Of a stretch of DNA of 64,000 bases, positions 17,837 through 27,225 are shown in pieces. A program made the translations under genes and the position numbers. The notes beneath the pieces were generated by a model. That model made no database searches. It had not been told where the DNA came from and saw only the letters and a list, made by a program, of their open reading frames with translations. Source of the stretch: Elusimicrobiota bacterium (GTDB lineage Bacteria; Elusimicrobiota; Elusimicrobia; 2-02-FULL-39-32); the NCBI GenBank assembly GCA_016180425.1, contig JACPBF010000003.1, positions 51,537 to 115,536 on the forward strand, in the 5' to 3' direction. The stretch's first letter is position 1. Every line of letters starts with the position of its first letter.

Positions 17837-20104
17837 CTAGCCCGATGGGCTCACTAAAATTTTAACTGATTTTTGTAAATCTTTTAAAAGAAGCATGGGC
17901 AGGTTGCGCTCTTTCCAACGGTCTAATTCCAAATAAAAAATACAATCCACCTGCTCTCCTTTTTTAAGCTCTGAAGCGAACCTTGCCATATCCCAGCCTA
18001 CAGCTCTTAAACTTTTGCCATTATGGCCGAGAGAGAGTTGCAAATGAGATTTATCCTGCCCCATAAGAGTCTGTCCAACCACCTCTGCTTGACGCAAAGA
18101 AAATAAAGGAGCTGGATTCCCTTCTCCCAAAGGCTCTAGTTTCTCAAGTTCCTGCATCAGCTCTAAAGAGATAGCGTTCAGCTCTAATTCCAGATCAATC
18201 TCTACGCAAGGCTCTAAAATTTTTAAATGGGGAGTTTGGGCTGCGATTTTTTTTATGCGCTCTCTTAAAAGGTCAATATTCTCTTTGGCTATGCTCATCC
18301 CTGCTGCTGCAGCATGCCCGCCATAACGAATTAAAAGATCTTTACACTGATTCAGCGCGACGATTAAATTAAAAGAGGACAAGGAGCGCGCAGACCCTCT
18401 AGCCTCTTCCCCCTCTAAAATTAAAAGAATAATTGGCCTTTGAAATTCCTGTAACATACGGTTAGCCACTATGCCTGTAACTCCGTGCTCTACCCCTTCT
18501 GCAACCACAAAAATAATCTTGTCATTTTCTAGATCTGCTTGTTCTTTTGCCAAAGCTATAAATTTTTCTAAATTAATTTTTTGCAAAGCTTTACGATTTT
18601 GGTTTAATTCCGCCAACTCATTAAAAAGTTTTGCAGCTTCCTCTTCGCTATTGGTTAAAAGAAGCTGGACCGCTAAATGCGCTTTAGAAAAACGGCCGGC
18701 AGCGTTCATTAAAGGGGTGATCTTCCAGCCTACATCTTTTGCAGTAGGGCTTAAACTTATATTTTGAGAATTTCCATCTTCTTTTAAACCATTCTCCAGC
18801 AGAATTTTTCTTAAACCCACTTTCCTGGTTTGCAAAAGTTTAGTTAAACCATGCTTCACCACAATCCTGTTTTCTCCCACCAATGGCACAACATCCGCCA
18901 CAGTGCCTAAAGTAATGATGTCCAGCATATCTTCCAGAAAAAATTGCAAACGAGGATCGCGCAATTCCTCAATTCTCTTATAAACAATGGCGGTGGCTAA
19001 ACAATCGTCTAAGGAGCGATGCGCTTGCTTCATTTCAATTTTTAGTTCTTTCGCTAAAGCTCCTAAAGCATGGGACTCAAAAGGAAAAATCGTCCGAGAT
19101 AAAGAAAGCGTATCAATCGTATTATTTTGAAACTCTCTTCCCATTATTTTTTGAACCGCAGTTTGCAAAAATCCTAAATCGAATTTTGCATTGTGAGCAA
19201 TAATGGTTCTGTCTCCAATAAATTTAAGAAGTTTAGGCAAAACCTCTTTTAATTGAGGGGCATCTTTCACCATTTCTAATGTAATGCCATGCACCTGCTC
19301 CGCTCCTTTAGAAATAGGTTTTGTTGGACGAACCAAGCTATGGAACTGGCCGCAGGGCACAAAATTTCGCAAAAGTAGAGCCCCCACTTCTATAATTTCA
19401 TGGTCCCAAAGAGAAAGACCGGTGGTTTCTAAATCTAAAACCACAAATTCCTGATTAAAAGTTCGATTAAAAGAAAACATTAAAGCATAAGAAAATTTAA
19501 AAGCGGTTAAACAGCCTGCCATCTGTTTCATTGGATAAATAGAATTTTTAAGATTAGGATTTACAATTGAATAGGCTTTAGGCAGCTCATCTGGAGGAAG
19601 ATGGTGATCTGTGACAATCACCTCTACCCCTAAAGAAGCGGCAAAGGCGATCTCTTCCACTTGTGAAGTGCCGCAATCAGCAGTGATAATAAGCTTCACC
19701 CCTTCTTTTGCGTACTGTTCAATAATTTTTTTGCTTAAGCCATGAGAATCTTCAGCCGGAATAGTCCAACAAACATCCGCCCCAAGCCCTTTTAAAGTAC
19801 GCACTAAAATTGCAATGGATGTTACTCCATCCACATCCCGATCCCCAAAAATGAGAATTTTCTCATGGCTTTCCATGGCCTGGCGCACGCGCACCACTGC
19901 TTTTTCCATGTTGGGCAATAAAAACGGATTATGCAGTTTAGCTAAATCTGGATTTAAAAATAGTTCCACTTCATTGGAAGAACTAATATTGCGATGTAAT
20001 AATAAAGTAGCCAAAGTAGGAGAGATTCCAAACTGAAGAGAGAGCTCCTCCACTTTTTTCTGATCTACTTTTTTATAAATCCATTTTTTTTGATTTAAAT
20101 TCAT
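17837..20104 (-). CDS. recJ: RecJ single-strand exonuclease with inserted DnaQ-like DEDDh exonuclease domain
   Basis: RecJ degrades single-stranded DNA 5' to 3' during repair. At 755 residues this one is about 180 longer than usual. The DHH domain starts with FGDRDVDGVTS (86-96), TADCGTS (141-147) and DHH at 166-168; DHHA1 (GGHAAAAGMSI near 643) and the OB part follow. Between AGCLTAFKFSYAL (196-208) and LGTVADVVPL (399-408) sits a complete DEDDh 3'-5' exonuclease: LDLETTGL (D224, E226), HNAKFD (H304 to D309) and HRSLDD (H362, D366). All five DEDDh residues are present, so both nucleases look active. It lies between deoA and mtnP. Confidence 0.92.
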   Translation of the reverse strand: MNLNQKKWIYKKVDQKKVEELSLQFGISPTLATLLLHRNISSSNEVELFLNPDLAKLHNPFLLPNMEKAVVRVRQAMESHEKILIFGDRDVDGVTSIAILVRTLKGLGADVCWTIPAEDSHGLSKKIIEQYAKEGVKLIITADCGTSQVEEIAFAASLGVEVIVTDHHLPPDELPKAYSIVNPNLKNSIYPMKQMAGCLTAFKFSYALMFSFNRTFNQEFVVLDLETTGLSLWDHEIIEVGALLLRNFVPCGQFHSLVRPTKPISKGAEQVHGITLEMVKDAPQLKEVLPKLLKFIGDRTIIAHNAKFDLGFLQTAVQKIMGREFQNNTIDTLSLSRTIFPFESHALGALAKELKIEMKQAHRSLDDCLATAIVYKRIEELRDPRLQFFLEDMLDIITLGTVADVVPLVGENRIVVKHGLTKLLQTRKVGLRKILLENGLKEDGNSQNISLSPTAKDVGWKITPLMNAAGRFSKAHLAVQLLLTNSEEEAAKLFNELAELNQNRKALQKINLEKFIALAKEQADLENDKIIFVVAEGVEHGVTGIVANRMLQEFQRPIILLILEGEEARGSARSLSSFNLIVALNQCKDLLIRYGGHAAAAGMSIAKENIDLLRERIKKIAAQTPHLKILEPCVEIDLELELNAISLELMQELEKLEPLGEGNPAPLFSLRQAEVVGQTLMGQDKSHLQLSLGHNGKSLRAVGWDMARFASELKKGEQVDCIFYLELDRWKERNLPMLLLKDLQKSVKILVSPSG

Positions 20105-20137
20105 GTTCGTCCTTCAAGAAGCGCCCTTAAAAAAAAT

Positions 20138-21454
20138 TCATCGAATCACTTCATAAACTAACTTAAAGGGTTTTGGTTTAAACTTGCTAATTTTAATTCC
20201 CGCAAGAAAAGTTTTAGTCGCCGCATCCAGATTGTTATCCCTATTATAATAAAACTCTGCAAGAGCTTCTCCTTTTTCTACACTGTCCCCTATTTTTTTA
20301 TGTAAAAGGATTCCTGCGGATGGATCAATGGAATCTTCCTGTTTGTTCCTGCCTGCTCCTAAAAGCAAACTAGCGGTCCCAACTAAACGAGCATTTAAAG
20401 AATAGACCCTTCCTTTCCATGGAGAAAGGATCTCTTTTGTTTTTTTAGCTTGAGGCAAAATTGAGCTGGGATCTTCGCAAACTTTAGGGTCTCCTCCTTG
20501 CAAACTCACTATTTCTTTAAATTTAGCAAGCCCTTGACCGTTTTTTCTAGCAAGACTCACTTTTTCTTTTCCTTCTTTATGATTTTTTGCAACTCCCGCT
20601 AAAAAAAGCATCCAGCCGCCTAAAAAATCCACAAGTTCTATAAGTTCTTTTGTGTTCTGAGTTTCCTTTCCCTGTAAGATCTCAATCGCTTGAGATATTT
20701 CCAAAGCATTGCCAATTTTAGCGCCTAAAGGTTGATCCATATTGGTGACTAGCGCCACCATTTTTTTATTGCTTCTTTTCCCTATCTCTACCATGGTTTT
20801 AGCTAGCTTTACGCTGTTTTTCTTTTCCTGCATGAAGGCTCCTTCTCCTGTCTTTACATCTAAAACTAAACCATCGCATCCTTCCGCGAGTTTTTTTGAA
20901 AGAATACTGGCTGTGATCAAAGGAATGGAATCTACAGTAGCAGTCACATCGCGCAAAGCATAAATTTTTTTATCCGCAGGAGCGATTTTTTCAGTTTGGC
21001 CAATCATGGCTACTCCAATTTTTTTCAACTGGCTAAAAAATTCCTCTTTTGTCAGCCCAACTCTAAAATTTGGAATTGCCTCTAACTTATCTAATGTTCC
21101 TCCTGTATGAGCTAGTCCCCGTCCAGAAATCATGGGCACAACAACTCCAAGACTAGCTATTAAAGGAGCAAGGATGAGGGAAGTCCCATCTCCAACCCCG
21201 CCAGTAGAATGTTTATCCACTTTTGGGCCAGAAATGGAAGAAAGGTCTAGGTTCTCCCCGCTTCCACGCATGGCTTGAGTTAAAAACAAGGTCTCCTTAT
21301 GATCCATTCCTCTTATAAAAGCAGCCATTAAAAAAGCAGCAGCTTGATAATCTGGAATTTCTCCCTTAGTAAAAGAATCAATAAAAAATTCAACCTCTTC
21401 TTTGGAAAGAGAGCCTTCATTTCTTTTCTTAATAATAATGTCGTACATTCTCAT
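20138..21454 (-). CDS. deoA: Pyrimidine-nucleoside (thymidine) phosphorylase
   Basis: 438-residue type II nucleoside phosphorylase. It contains the phosphate-binding signature KHSTGGVGDGTSL (about 81-93), SGRGLAHTGGTLDKLEAI, and a C-terminal domain ending in biotinyl-like folds. It splits thymidine, deoxyuridine or uridine with phosphate to give 2-deoxyribose- (or ribose-) 1-phosphate. deoB, the mutase for that product, is the next gene upstream, 135 bases away. DeoA versus Pdp specificity cannot be assigned from sequence. Confidence 0.93.
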   Translation of the reverse strand: MRMYDIIIKKRNEGSLSKEEVEFFIDSFTKGEIPDYQAAAFLMAAFIRGMDHKETLFLTQAMRGSGENLDLSSISGPKVDKHSTGGVGDGTSLILAPLIASLGVVVPMISGRGLAHTGGTLDKLEAIPNFRVGLTKEEFFSQLKKIGVAMIGQTEKIAPADKKIYALRDVTATVDSIPLITASILSKKLAEGCDGLVLDVKTGEGAFMQEKKNSVKLAKTMVEIGKRSNKKMVALVTNMDQPLGAKIGNALEISQAIEILQGKETQNTKELIELVDFLGGWMLFLAGVAKNHKEGKEKVSLARKNGQGLAKFKEIVSLQGGDPKVCEDPSSILPQAKKTKEILSPWKGRVYSLNARLVGTASLLLGAGRNKQEDSIDPSAGILLHKKIGDSVEKGEALAEFYYNRDNNLDAATKTFLAGIKISKFKPKPFKLVYEVIR

Positions 21455-21482
21455 AAATTAATCTTATTTTTGACTCTCTTTC

Positions 21483-21524
21483 TTTTTTAAGACCCAAAAA
21501 ATGTAACGCCCATGTCTTAAAAAA
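21483..21524. repeat. A/T-rich inverted repeat between deoB and deoA
   Basis: Eleven-base arms (21483-21493 and 21514-21524, core TAAGAC / GTCTTA with T and A runs) around a 20-base loop. It could be a weak bidirectional terminator or a processing hairpin separating the deoB and deoA coding parts of a common transcript. Confidence 0.4.
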
Positions 21525-21589
21525 AGCATTTTTCGCCAAATTGGAAGAGGTCTTTAGACGACAAAATCTCCTTACCTAAAGGATTTGGA

Positions 21590-22780
21590 CTACAAGCTAA
21601 GTTCTTTTGTAAAACTTTTACCAACTTTCAAAGGGGGGATGTTAAAAATCTCCGCAATGGTTTGGCCGCAATCTGCAAAGGAAGATCGTATTCCCAGATT
21701 CTTTCCTCCAGGGAGCTCTTTTCCATAACAAAGAATAGGAACATATTCCCTTGTGTGATCTGTGGATTGGTCTGTAGGATCGTTTCCATGATCCGCGGTA
21801 ATCATGAGCAAATCATCTTTACGCATTGCTTCAAAAAAAGATGGTAAAAAATGATCAAACTCCAATAAGGCTTGGGACAGTCCTTTCGGATCCTGCCTAT
21901 GGTTATACAACATATCAAAATCCACAAGATTCACAAATAAAAAACCATCTGTGAATGCAGCTTCTTGTAAAGTTTTCAAACTATTATCCATCACCTCTTT
22001 GTTTGGGCCGGCTGACACGTGACGGCTAATGCCTCTGCCTGCAAAAATATCCCAAATCTTGCCCACGCTAATGCAAGAAATCTGTCGAGCTTGCATCTCA
22101 TCTAAAAGTGTCTGGGAAAACGGTTCTAAAGAATAATCGTGTCTGTGATGCGTGCGCGTAAAAGATCCGGGCAGCCCAACAAATGGACGGGCAATCACCC
22201 TCCCTACAGCATGTTCGCCTTTAAGCATGGAACGAGCGATCTTGCAGATTTCATACAATTTTTCTAAGGGAATGATCTCCTCGTGCGCAGCCACCTGAAA
22301 AACAGAATCTTGAGAAGTGTAAACAATTGGGGAACCTGTTTTATAGTGCTCCTCTCCTAATTGCTGAATGATCTCAGTGCCGGAAGCTGGAATGTTCCCT
22401 AATGTTTTTCTGCCAATTTTTTTTTCAAACTCCTGAATCAACTTTTTAGGAAAGCCATGAGGATAGGTTGGCAAAGCTTTTTCTGTGATCACTCCCATCA
22501 TTTCCCAATGGCCAGTGGTTGTATCTTTGCCTTTGGAAAGTTCAGCCATTTTTCCATATGAGCCAATCAACTTTTTTGGTTCTTCTTGTTGCGCGCGAAG
22601 TTTTGCTAAAAAACTTAAACCCAGACTTTCTAAATGAGGAAGAGCGATTCCGCCCACAGCCAAACAGGCATGTTCCAAAGTATGGGATCCCTCATCTCCA
22701 TACTCTTTTGCATCCGGCAATTCTCCTACTCCAAGAGAATCCAAAACCATTAAGATTATCCGACGATATTGACTCTTCAT
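21590..22780 (-). CDS. deoB: Phosphopentomutase
   Basis: Alkaline-phosphatase-superfamily mutase that converts (deoxy)ribose-1-phosphate to the 5-phosphate. Motifs: MVLDSLGVGELPDA (metal Asp), GKDTTTGHWEMMG (catalytic Thr), FVNLVDFDMLYNHRQD and TADHGNDPT. I start at ATG 22780 (MKSQYRRIILMVLDS); the frame is open up to 22834, but those extra 18 codons lie across the divergent promoter region and do not look like the family. It faces tkt across an intergenic region with back-to-back promoters. It provides the substrate of the microcompartment aldolase DeoC. Confidence 0.95.
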   Translation of the reverse strand: MKSQYRRIILMVLDSLGVGELPDAKEYGDEGSHTLEHACLAVGGIALPHLESLGLSFLAKLRAQQEEPKKLIGSYGKMAELSKGKDTTTGHWEMMGVITEKALPTYPHGFPKKLIQEFEKKIGRKTLGNIPASGTEIIQQLGEEHYKTGSPIVYTSQDSVFQVAAHEEIIPLEKLYEICKIARSMLKGEHAVGRVIARPFVGLPGSFTRTHHRHDYSLEPFSQTLLDEMQARQISCISVGKIWDIFAGRGISRHVSAGPNKEVMDNSLKTLQEAAFTDGFLFVNLVDFDMLYNHRQDPKGLSQALLEFDHFLPSFFEAMRKDDLLMITADHGNDPTDQSTDHTREYVPILCYGKELPGGKNLGIRSSFADCGQTIAEIFNIPPLKVGKSFTKELSL

Positions 22781-22793
22781 TCTTCTGTAATTG

Positions 22794-22822
22794 AGTCTAT
22801 TATTTTTAGCTAATATTGTCAA
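22794..22822 (-). promoter_or_regulatory. Possible deoB promoter
   Basis: Minus strand TTGACA (22817-22822), 17-base spacer, TAGACT (22794-22799), 13 bases before the chosen deoB ATG. The -35 shares bases with the -35 of the opposite promoter, so the two directions may compete. Confidence 0.45.
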
Positions 22823-22844
22823 AATTTCTATCAAATGATATAAT
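22816..22844 (+). promoter_or_regulatory. Predicted promoter of the transketolase operon
   Basis: TTGTCA (22816-22821), a 17-base spacer and a perfect TATAAT (22839-22844). The start of transcription would be near 22851, leaving a leader of about 110 bases before the transketolase genes. Confidence 0.65.
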
Positions 22845-22963
22845 TTATTTTTGTTATCGAAATTTCACCCAAACCTACTTAGTTCATACTGACAAAAAAT
22901 TCGTAAAAATTTTGGGAGTGTGTTGACTCTTAGAAAAAAAGGAATAGGAAAAAAGTGCCACCC

Positions 22964-23836
22964 ATGATGAAAGAACTTAAAAATGTCCAGCCTGCTCTTC
23001 ATTTAGAAGAGGAAGAGATCAAACGGCTTAAAGAGATTGCAAAAGAGTTACGGGTCTGGATTATCCGCATGCTTCAACAAGCAGGTTCAGGACATCCTGG
23101 CGGATCCCTTTCTGCTATAGATATTCTAACAGTTCTATATTTTCATACTATGCGTCATAGGCCGCAAGAACCTGAATGGCCTCTTCGGGATCGTTTTATT
23201 CTTTCTAAAGGGCATGGGGTTCCTGCTCTTTACGCTGTTTTAGCTAAATCTGGTTATTTTCCCATGGAAGAGCTGCTTTCATTAAGAAAGATAACCAGCC
23301 GTTTACAGGGGCACCCTGTAGTAAATACTGTGCCCGGGATAGAAGCATCTACTGGATCTTTAGGACAGGGCCTTTCAATAGCGCAAGGCATTGCGCTTGC
23401 CTCTAAAATGGATGGCTCTCTTTACCGTGTTTATTGCATGATTGGAGACGGGGAATCGCAAGAAGGACAAATTTGGGAAACAGCAATGTCCGCTCCTAAA
23501 TTCAGTTTAGATAATTTGGTTGTTTTTCTGGATTATAATAAAGGACAAATTGATGGCCATGTTCATCAAATAATGGATTTAGAACCTTTGGTTGAAAAAT
23601 GGACTGCGTTTAACTGGCATGTGCAAGAGATTGACGGACATGATATGGCTAAAATTTTAAGCGCCTTAGATAAAACCAAAGGAAATGTAGGAAAACCGCA
23701 TTTAATTATTGCCCATACTGTAAAAGGGAAAGGGGTTTCTTTTATGGAAAACAATATTGACTGGCATGGTAAAGCGCCTAATTCAGAAGAGGCAGAACGA
23801 GCCATTAAAGAAATTGAAAAAATCGAGATAAATTAA
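22964..23836 (+). CDS. Transketolase, N-terminal (TPP-binding) subunit
   Basis: N-terminal half of a split transketolase. Motifs: AGSGHPGGSLSAIDIL (early, thiamine-diphosphate contacts), SKGHGVPALYA, and the TPP motif GDGESQEGQIWE ending with NKGQIDG. 291 residues from the ATG at 22964; a second ATG follows directly and a GTG at 22955 is also possible. The partner subunit begins one base after this stop. Transketolase interconverts C2 units between pentose, triose and hexose phosphates, linking RpiB and TpiA products. Confidence 0.93.
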   Translation: MMKELKNVQPALHLEEEEIKRLKEIAKELRVWIIRMLQQAGSGHPGGSLSAIDILTVLYFHTMRHRPQEPEWPLRDRFILSKGHGVPALYAVLAKSGYFPMEELLSLRKITSRLQGHPVVNTVPGIEASTGSLGQGLSIAQGIALASKMDGSLYRVYCMIGDGESQEGQIWETAMSAPKFSLDNLVVFLDYNKGQIDGHVHQIMDLEPLVEKWTAFNWHVQEIDGHDMAKILSALDKTKGNVGKPHLIIAHTVKGKGVSFMENNIDWHGKAPNSEEAERAIKEIEKIEIN

Positions 23837-23837
23837 A

Positions 23838-24782
23838 ATGGCATTAAAAGCAACCCGAAACTCATTTGGAGAAACCATTGCTAAACTTGCAGAAAAAAAC
23901 ATGCAAATTGTAGTGATGGATGCTGACCTTGGCAAATCTACCATGACTGGAGAATTTGCCAAAAAGTTTCCAGACCGGTATTTTGAAATGGGCATTGCGG
24001 AACAAAATTTAATTGGAACCGCTGCTGGTTTATCTTTAGCAGGCAAAATCCCTTTTGCCACTTCCTTTGCCTGTTTCCTTGTAGGCAGATATGAAACGAT
24101 CCGCATGTCTGTTTCTTACTCTGACTCCAATGTAAAACTTGTTGGAACCCATGCCGGCATAGGCATTGGAGAAGATGGGAATTCGCAAATGGGGTTGGAA
24201 GATATAGCGCTTTTGCGATCTTTGCCTAATATAGCGATACTTCAACCTTCAGATGATCTTGAAACCCAGCAAGCAGTAACCTGGGCAGTGAATCATAAAG
24301 GGCCTGTTTATTTACGGTTAACTCGTCAAAAATTGCCAGACCTCCACAAAGAAAATTATAATTTCCTTTTTGGCAAAGGAGATTTAGTTAAAAGCCCATC
24401 TCAACTAAAATCTAAAAATAAAGGGATCGCATTGATTGCAACAGGCGGGGTAGTTTACAATAGCCTTCAAGCCGCAGAAGAATTAGAAAAAGATGGGATT
24501 TCTATTCCGGTAGTAAACATTCATACCATAAAACCTTTAGACCAAGATTTGATTTTAACCCTGGCAAAAGATTACAAAACCCTGCTTACCATTGAAGATC
24601 ACAACTCTATTGGCGGGCTGGGCAGCGCAGTGAGTGAAGTTATTGCAGATCATGGACTTGGAGTCAAAGTAGTCCGCCACGGAGTTCCAGGGTTTGGCCA
24701 TTCTGGCTCTCCAGAAGAGCTTTACGAAAAATTTGGCTTCTCCTCCTCAAAAATAAAAGAACTCATCCATTCCCTTATTTAA
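23838..24782 (+). CDS. Transketolase, C-terminal (pyrimidine-binding) subunit
   Basis: 314-residue partner of the preceding subunit. The PYR domain has FEMGIAEQNLIGTAAGL (catalytic Glu) and FATSFACFLVGR, then THAGIGIGEDGNSQMGLEDIALLR; the C-terminal domain includes IEDHNSIGGLGSAVSEV and RHGVPGFGHSG. Split transketolases of this form are common in anaerobes and archaea. The operon ends at the hairpin at 24851. Confidence 0.93.
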   Translation: MALKATRNSFGETIAKLAEKNMQIVVMDADLGKSTMTGEFAKKFPDRYFEMGIAEQNLIGTAAGLSLAGKIPFATSFACFLVGRYETIRMSVSYSDSNVKLVGTHAGIGIGEDGNSQMGLEDIALLRSLPNIAILQPSDDLETQQAVTWAVNHKGPVYLRLTRQKLPDLHKENYNFLFGKGDLVKSPSQLKSKNKGIALIATGGVVYNSLQAAEELEKDGISIPVVNIHTIKPLDQDLILTLAKDYKTLLTIEDHNSIGGLGSAVSEVIADHGLGVKVVRHGVPGFGHSGSPEELYEKFGFSSSKIKELIHSLI

Positions 24783-24850
24783 CCCAATAAACTAGCTATT
24801 ATTTCGGCACGTATCCTGAACTATGCCGAAAGAGCTGTCAATTTGAAAGA

Positions 24851-24885
24851 AAAAAAGAAGCAGTCATTTTACCTGCTTCTTTTTT
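24851..24885. terminator. Bidirectional intrinsic terminator
   Basis: Perfect 13-base inverted repeat (24851-24863 and 24873-24885; core AGAAGCAG / CTGCTTCT) around a 9-base loop, with A and T runs on the outer ends so that a U tract follows in both directions. It lies between the converging transketolase operon and the lipoprotein cluster. Confidence 0.85.
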
Positions 24886-24907
24886 CTAAAAAAATACGAT
24901 CTCTATC

Positions 24908-25558
24908 TTATTTGCGTTGCGCGTCTTGGGGGTTTGGCCAAGGAGTAATCTTTTGACCTAAAGCATAAGCAGCTTCTATCGTTTCTGGCACAAGATGAAC
25001 TCGCAAAGCCTTCTCCACCAGCTCTCCTACTTTTCTTTCTACAAAAGCTTGAGCTGCTTCCTGTGGGTTAAGCACCAGTTTCCTAATGCGATATAAGGCT
25101 TCCCCTTCCCATAAATTCTCACCCTTTGCATCAGTTAAAGACATTTTCATTTGCACTTTTTTGCTAATCCAAAAACCAATATTGATCTCATTAAAATCTT
25201 CCACAGTAGAATAGAGCAATCCTTGCGCTCCTAAACTCTTACAGATATTTTCTGCGCGATAGGCTTTAAGTTGTCCCCCATCACTAATTCCTATTTTCTG
25301 CAATTCAGCATCCTGAGCTTTATTGGCAATGGAATAATAACCTTTAGAGGTCAACATCACGCCGCCTGCTCTTTGTATCACTTCCACAGCAGTCAAATCA
25401 TTGGAATGGTTGTCTGGAGGAAGAATAGCGATCAGATCTGGCATTTGAGCCCCAGGTTTAGAAGAGATCAGATTTCCTTTAATTTTAGGAATACCGCAAC
25501 CTGAAATTAAAATGAATAATGGCAGAATAAAAACAAAATTTATTTTTTTAAAAGTCAT
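24908..25558 (-). CDS. DUF799 (GNA1162-like) lipoprotein
   Basis: 216 residues with a lipoprotein signal: hydrophobic stretch then LISGCG (lipobox, Cys near 21). The mature part fits the DUF799/GNA1162 family: LIAILPPDNHSNDLTAVEV, SISDGGQL-type segment (ISDGGQLKAY), GAQGLLYSTVEDF and a soluble alpha/beta fold like the N-terminal part of TolB. In Neisseria such proteins are encoded beside a CsgG-like lipoprotein, as here. Last gene of the six-gene cluster; adjacent to the next gene upstream with no gap. Exact role unknown; probably an outer-membrane assembly or secretion accessory. Confidence 0.75.
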   Translation of the reverse strand: MTFKKINFVFILPLFILISGCGIPKIKGNLISSKPGAQMPDLIAILPPDNHSNDLTAVEVIQRAGGVMLTSKGYYSIANKAQDAELQKIGISDGGQLKAYRAENICKSLGAQGLLYSTVEDFNEINIGFWISKKVQMKMSLTDAKGENLWEGEALYRIRKLVLNPQEAAQAFVERKVGELVEKALRVHLVPETIEAAYALGQKITPWPNPQDAQRK

Positions 25559-26143
25559 TTAAGGCACCTCCCTTGCAATCCGGCTCACAAGCTTTTTCAT
25601 GGGCGCATTCCAAGGAGTAAAACTTAAACCCATGCCGCTAGCAGCGCTCCCAGCAACAATCACTTTTCCATTTTTTGTATCCAGCATGCGCACGCTTAAA
25701 GAAAAGACTGGATTTTTTTGGAATCCAGCTACTGTAACCAATAGAATCGCGTCAGCGCCCAAATTTTTTCCAACTTGAATTGCTTGCGGAATGGTGTAGC
25801 CTGTGGTTTGAACAAAAGCCTGTTTCCACATTGACTTATTAGGGTCATACCCTTCAAATCCCATTTTCTTTAACTCTTGCATAATCTGATCTTGAGAAAT
25901 AAATTCATAACGCCCGGCGAGTTCCGCTGCCGCGTGCTGCAAAAATTTAAGAGTTAAAGCATTGGTTTGCACAAGGGTATCTTCACTGTGCCGCGCATTT
26001 GCATCCTGAAAAGGAAGCACAGCTAATTTTTTTGTTTTCTTAGCTAGGTCCGCATCGCGCACAAATAAATTTGAAGTGGGCCCGCAGCTAGACAAAAATA
26101 AACTAATTCCAATCAAAAATAACAGAGATTGTTTTCTCATCAT
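25559..26143 (-). CDS. Lipoprotein with CsgG/TolB-N-like fold
   Basis: 194 residues; signal peptide with lipobox LSSCG. The body KKLAVLPFQDANAR, a helix, then NLGADAILLVTVAGF and SVRMLDTKNGKVIVAGSA follows the beta-strand pattern of the CsgG/TolB N-terminal fold (family pattern vPF.d, GAD.i..g.v, ..d..tg.v...). It sits between CsgG and the DUF799 protein and starts 12 bases after CsgG ends. I do not recognise a specific named family. Confidence 0.6.
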   Translation of the reverse strand: MMRKQSLLFLIGISLFLSSCGPTSNLFVRDADLAKKTKKLAVLPFQDANARHSEDTLVQTNALTLKFLQHAAAELAGRYEFISQDQIMQELKKMGFEGYDPNKSMWKQAFVQTTGYTIPQAIQVGKNLGADAILLVTVAGFQKNPVFSLSVRMLDTKNGKVIVAGSAASGMGLSFTPWNAPMKKLVSRIAREVP

Positions 26144-26155
26144 CCATTCTCCTTT

Positions 26156-27085
26156 TTATTGAGCCATGCGGCAAAGATCCCCTGATCCGGGGGACCGTCC
26201 TGTTTTTACAATAGCTTTTGAACCATTCTCGCCAAAAAAACTGTCAATCACAAGTTCTCCTAATTTTTCTTCTGTGCGTCCAATCACAAGACCAGTTTGA
26301 GGACTTTTAATTTCCCGTCCTAATTTATAAGCTGCTAATTTTTGCCCTACTTCTAGCCCTGAATCCATTCCCGCATCCAAATAAACTGTGGATCCATCCA
26401 CATCTGCCACTCTGCAGCTCCAAGGCTTTTTATTAATTTGAGAGGTAATATTGATAGTCATTTGTGAAACTGCTGCGCGCAGCGCATCCCCTTCAATACT
26501 TTCCGCATACCCGCCTCTTGTGCCAAGCCCAAGAAATGAGCCTGAACCTACTTTAGAAACTCCCTTGCCAGAATCAGCAAAAAGAATTTGACCGGTTTCT
26601 GCGTCCACAACCCGCACATCTATGGTACAGGTAGCTTCTTGCCTTTTAGTTTGAGTGATCAGATAATCTGAGCCAGTAGTTCTCACCCCAAAATTAGAGA
26701 TTGCGCCAGTCACAATCGCATTCAGTCCCAGGACTTTTCCCATTTGCGCTGCTGTGTTAGGATCTATGGCTCCGGTCAAACCTAATTTCTGCTCTTCTAA
26801 AAGTTTGTTGACTTTTTCTCTTTCCACCACAATAAACTTTCCTGTTTTTACCAGCTCTGTGATTAGAATATCTGAGGCAGCTTGTCCTAAACGAGTCTGC
26901 CCATAAGCTGTTTTATTTTCAAAATCAATCACACCCACGCGCCGTTTAGGTCCTGTATATTTAGATTCCACTTTTTCTGTAACATTCGCTGAAACATCTT
27001 GTTTCATTTTAACGCCCATGGTGGCAGCGCAGCCGCTTAAAAACAGTAGTCCCAGGCTCAAAACTATCCCTTTTAATCTATTCAT
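26156..27085 (-). CDS. CsgG-family outer-membrane lipoprotein
   Basis: 309 residues. Signal peptide with lipobox LSGCA. The CsgG domain is clear: RRVGVIDFENKT, GQAASDILITELVKTGKFIVVEREKVNKLLEEQ, LGLNAIVTGAISNFG and TIDVRVVDAETGQILFADSG. CsgG forms a nonameric outer-membrane secretion pore for curli; many CsgG-like relatives serve other systems. A C-terminal extension (about 235-305; DVDGSTVYLDAGMDSGLEVGQK) looks like a small beta domain seen in FlgT-like and CsgG-like proteins. No curli subunit gene is present in the window. Confidence 0.88.
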   Translation of the reverse strand: MNRLKGIVLSLGLLFLSGCAATMGVKMKQDVSANVTEKVESKYTGPKRRVGVIDFENKTAYGQTRLGQAASDILITELVKTGKFIVVEREKVNKLLEEQKLGLTGAIDPNTAAQMGKVLGLNAIVTGAISNFGVRTTGSDYLITQTKRQEATCTIDVRVVDAETGQILFADSGKGVSKVGSGSFLGLGTRGGYAESIEGDALRAAVSQMTINITSQINKKPWSCRVADVDGSTVYLDAGMDSGLEVGQKLAAYKLGREIKSPQTGLVIGRTEEKLGELVIDSFFGENGSKAIVKTGRSPGSGDLCRMAQ

Positions 27086-27225
27086 TATTTCAATTTTCCT
27101 CCTTATTCGATTTTAAAAATAAAAAATTTAAGCTCCTACTATGGGGCTCTCCCCAAGGCTTCTTTAAAATATCCATCTTTAAGGAAAGATTGTAAAGCCA
27201 TTTTCCACTCATCCCACCCATAGAA

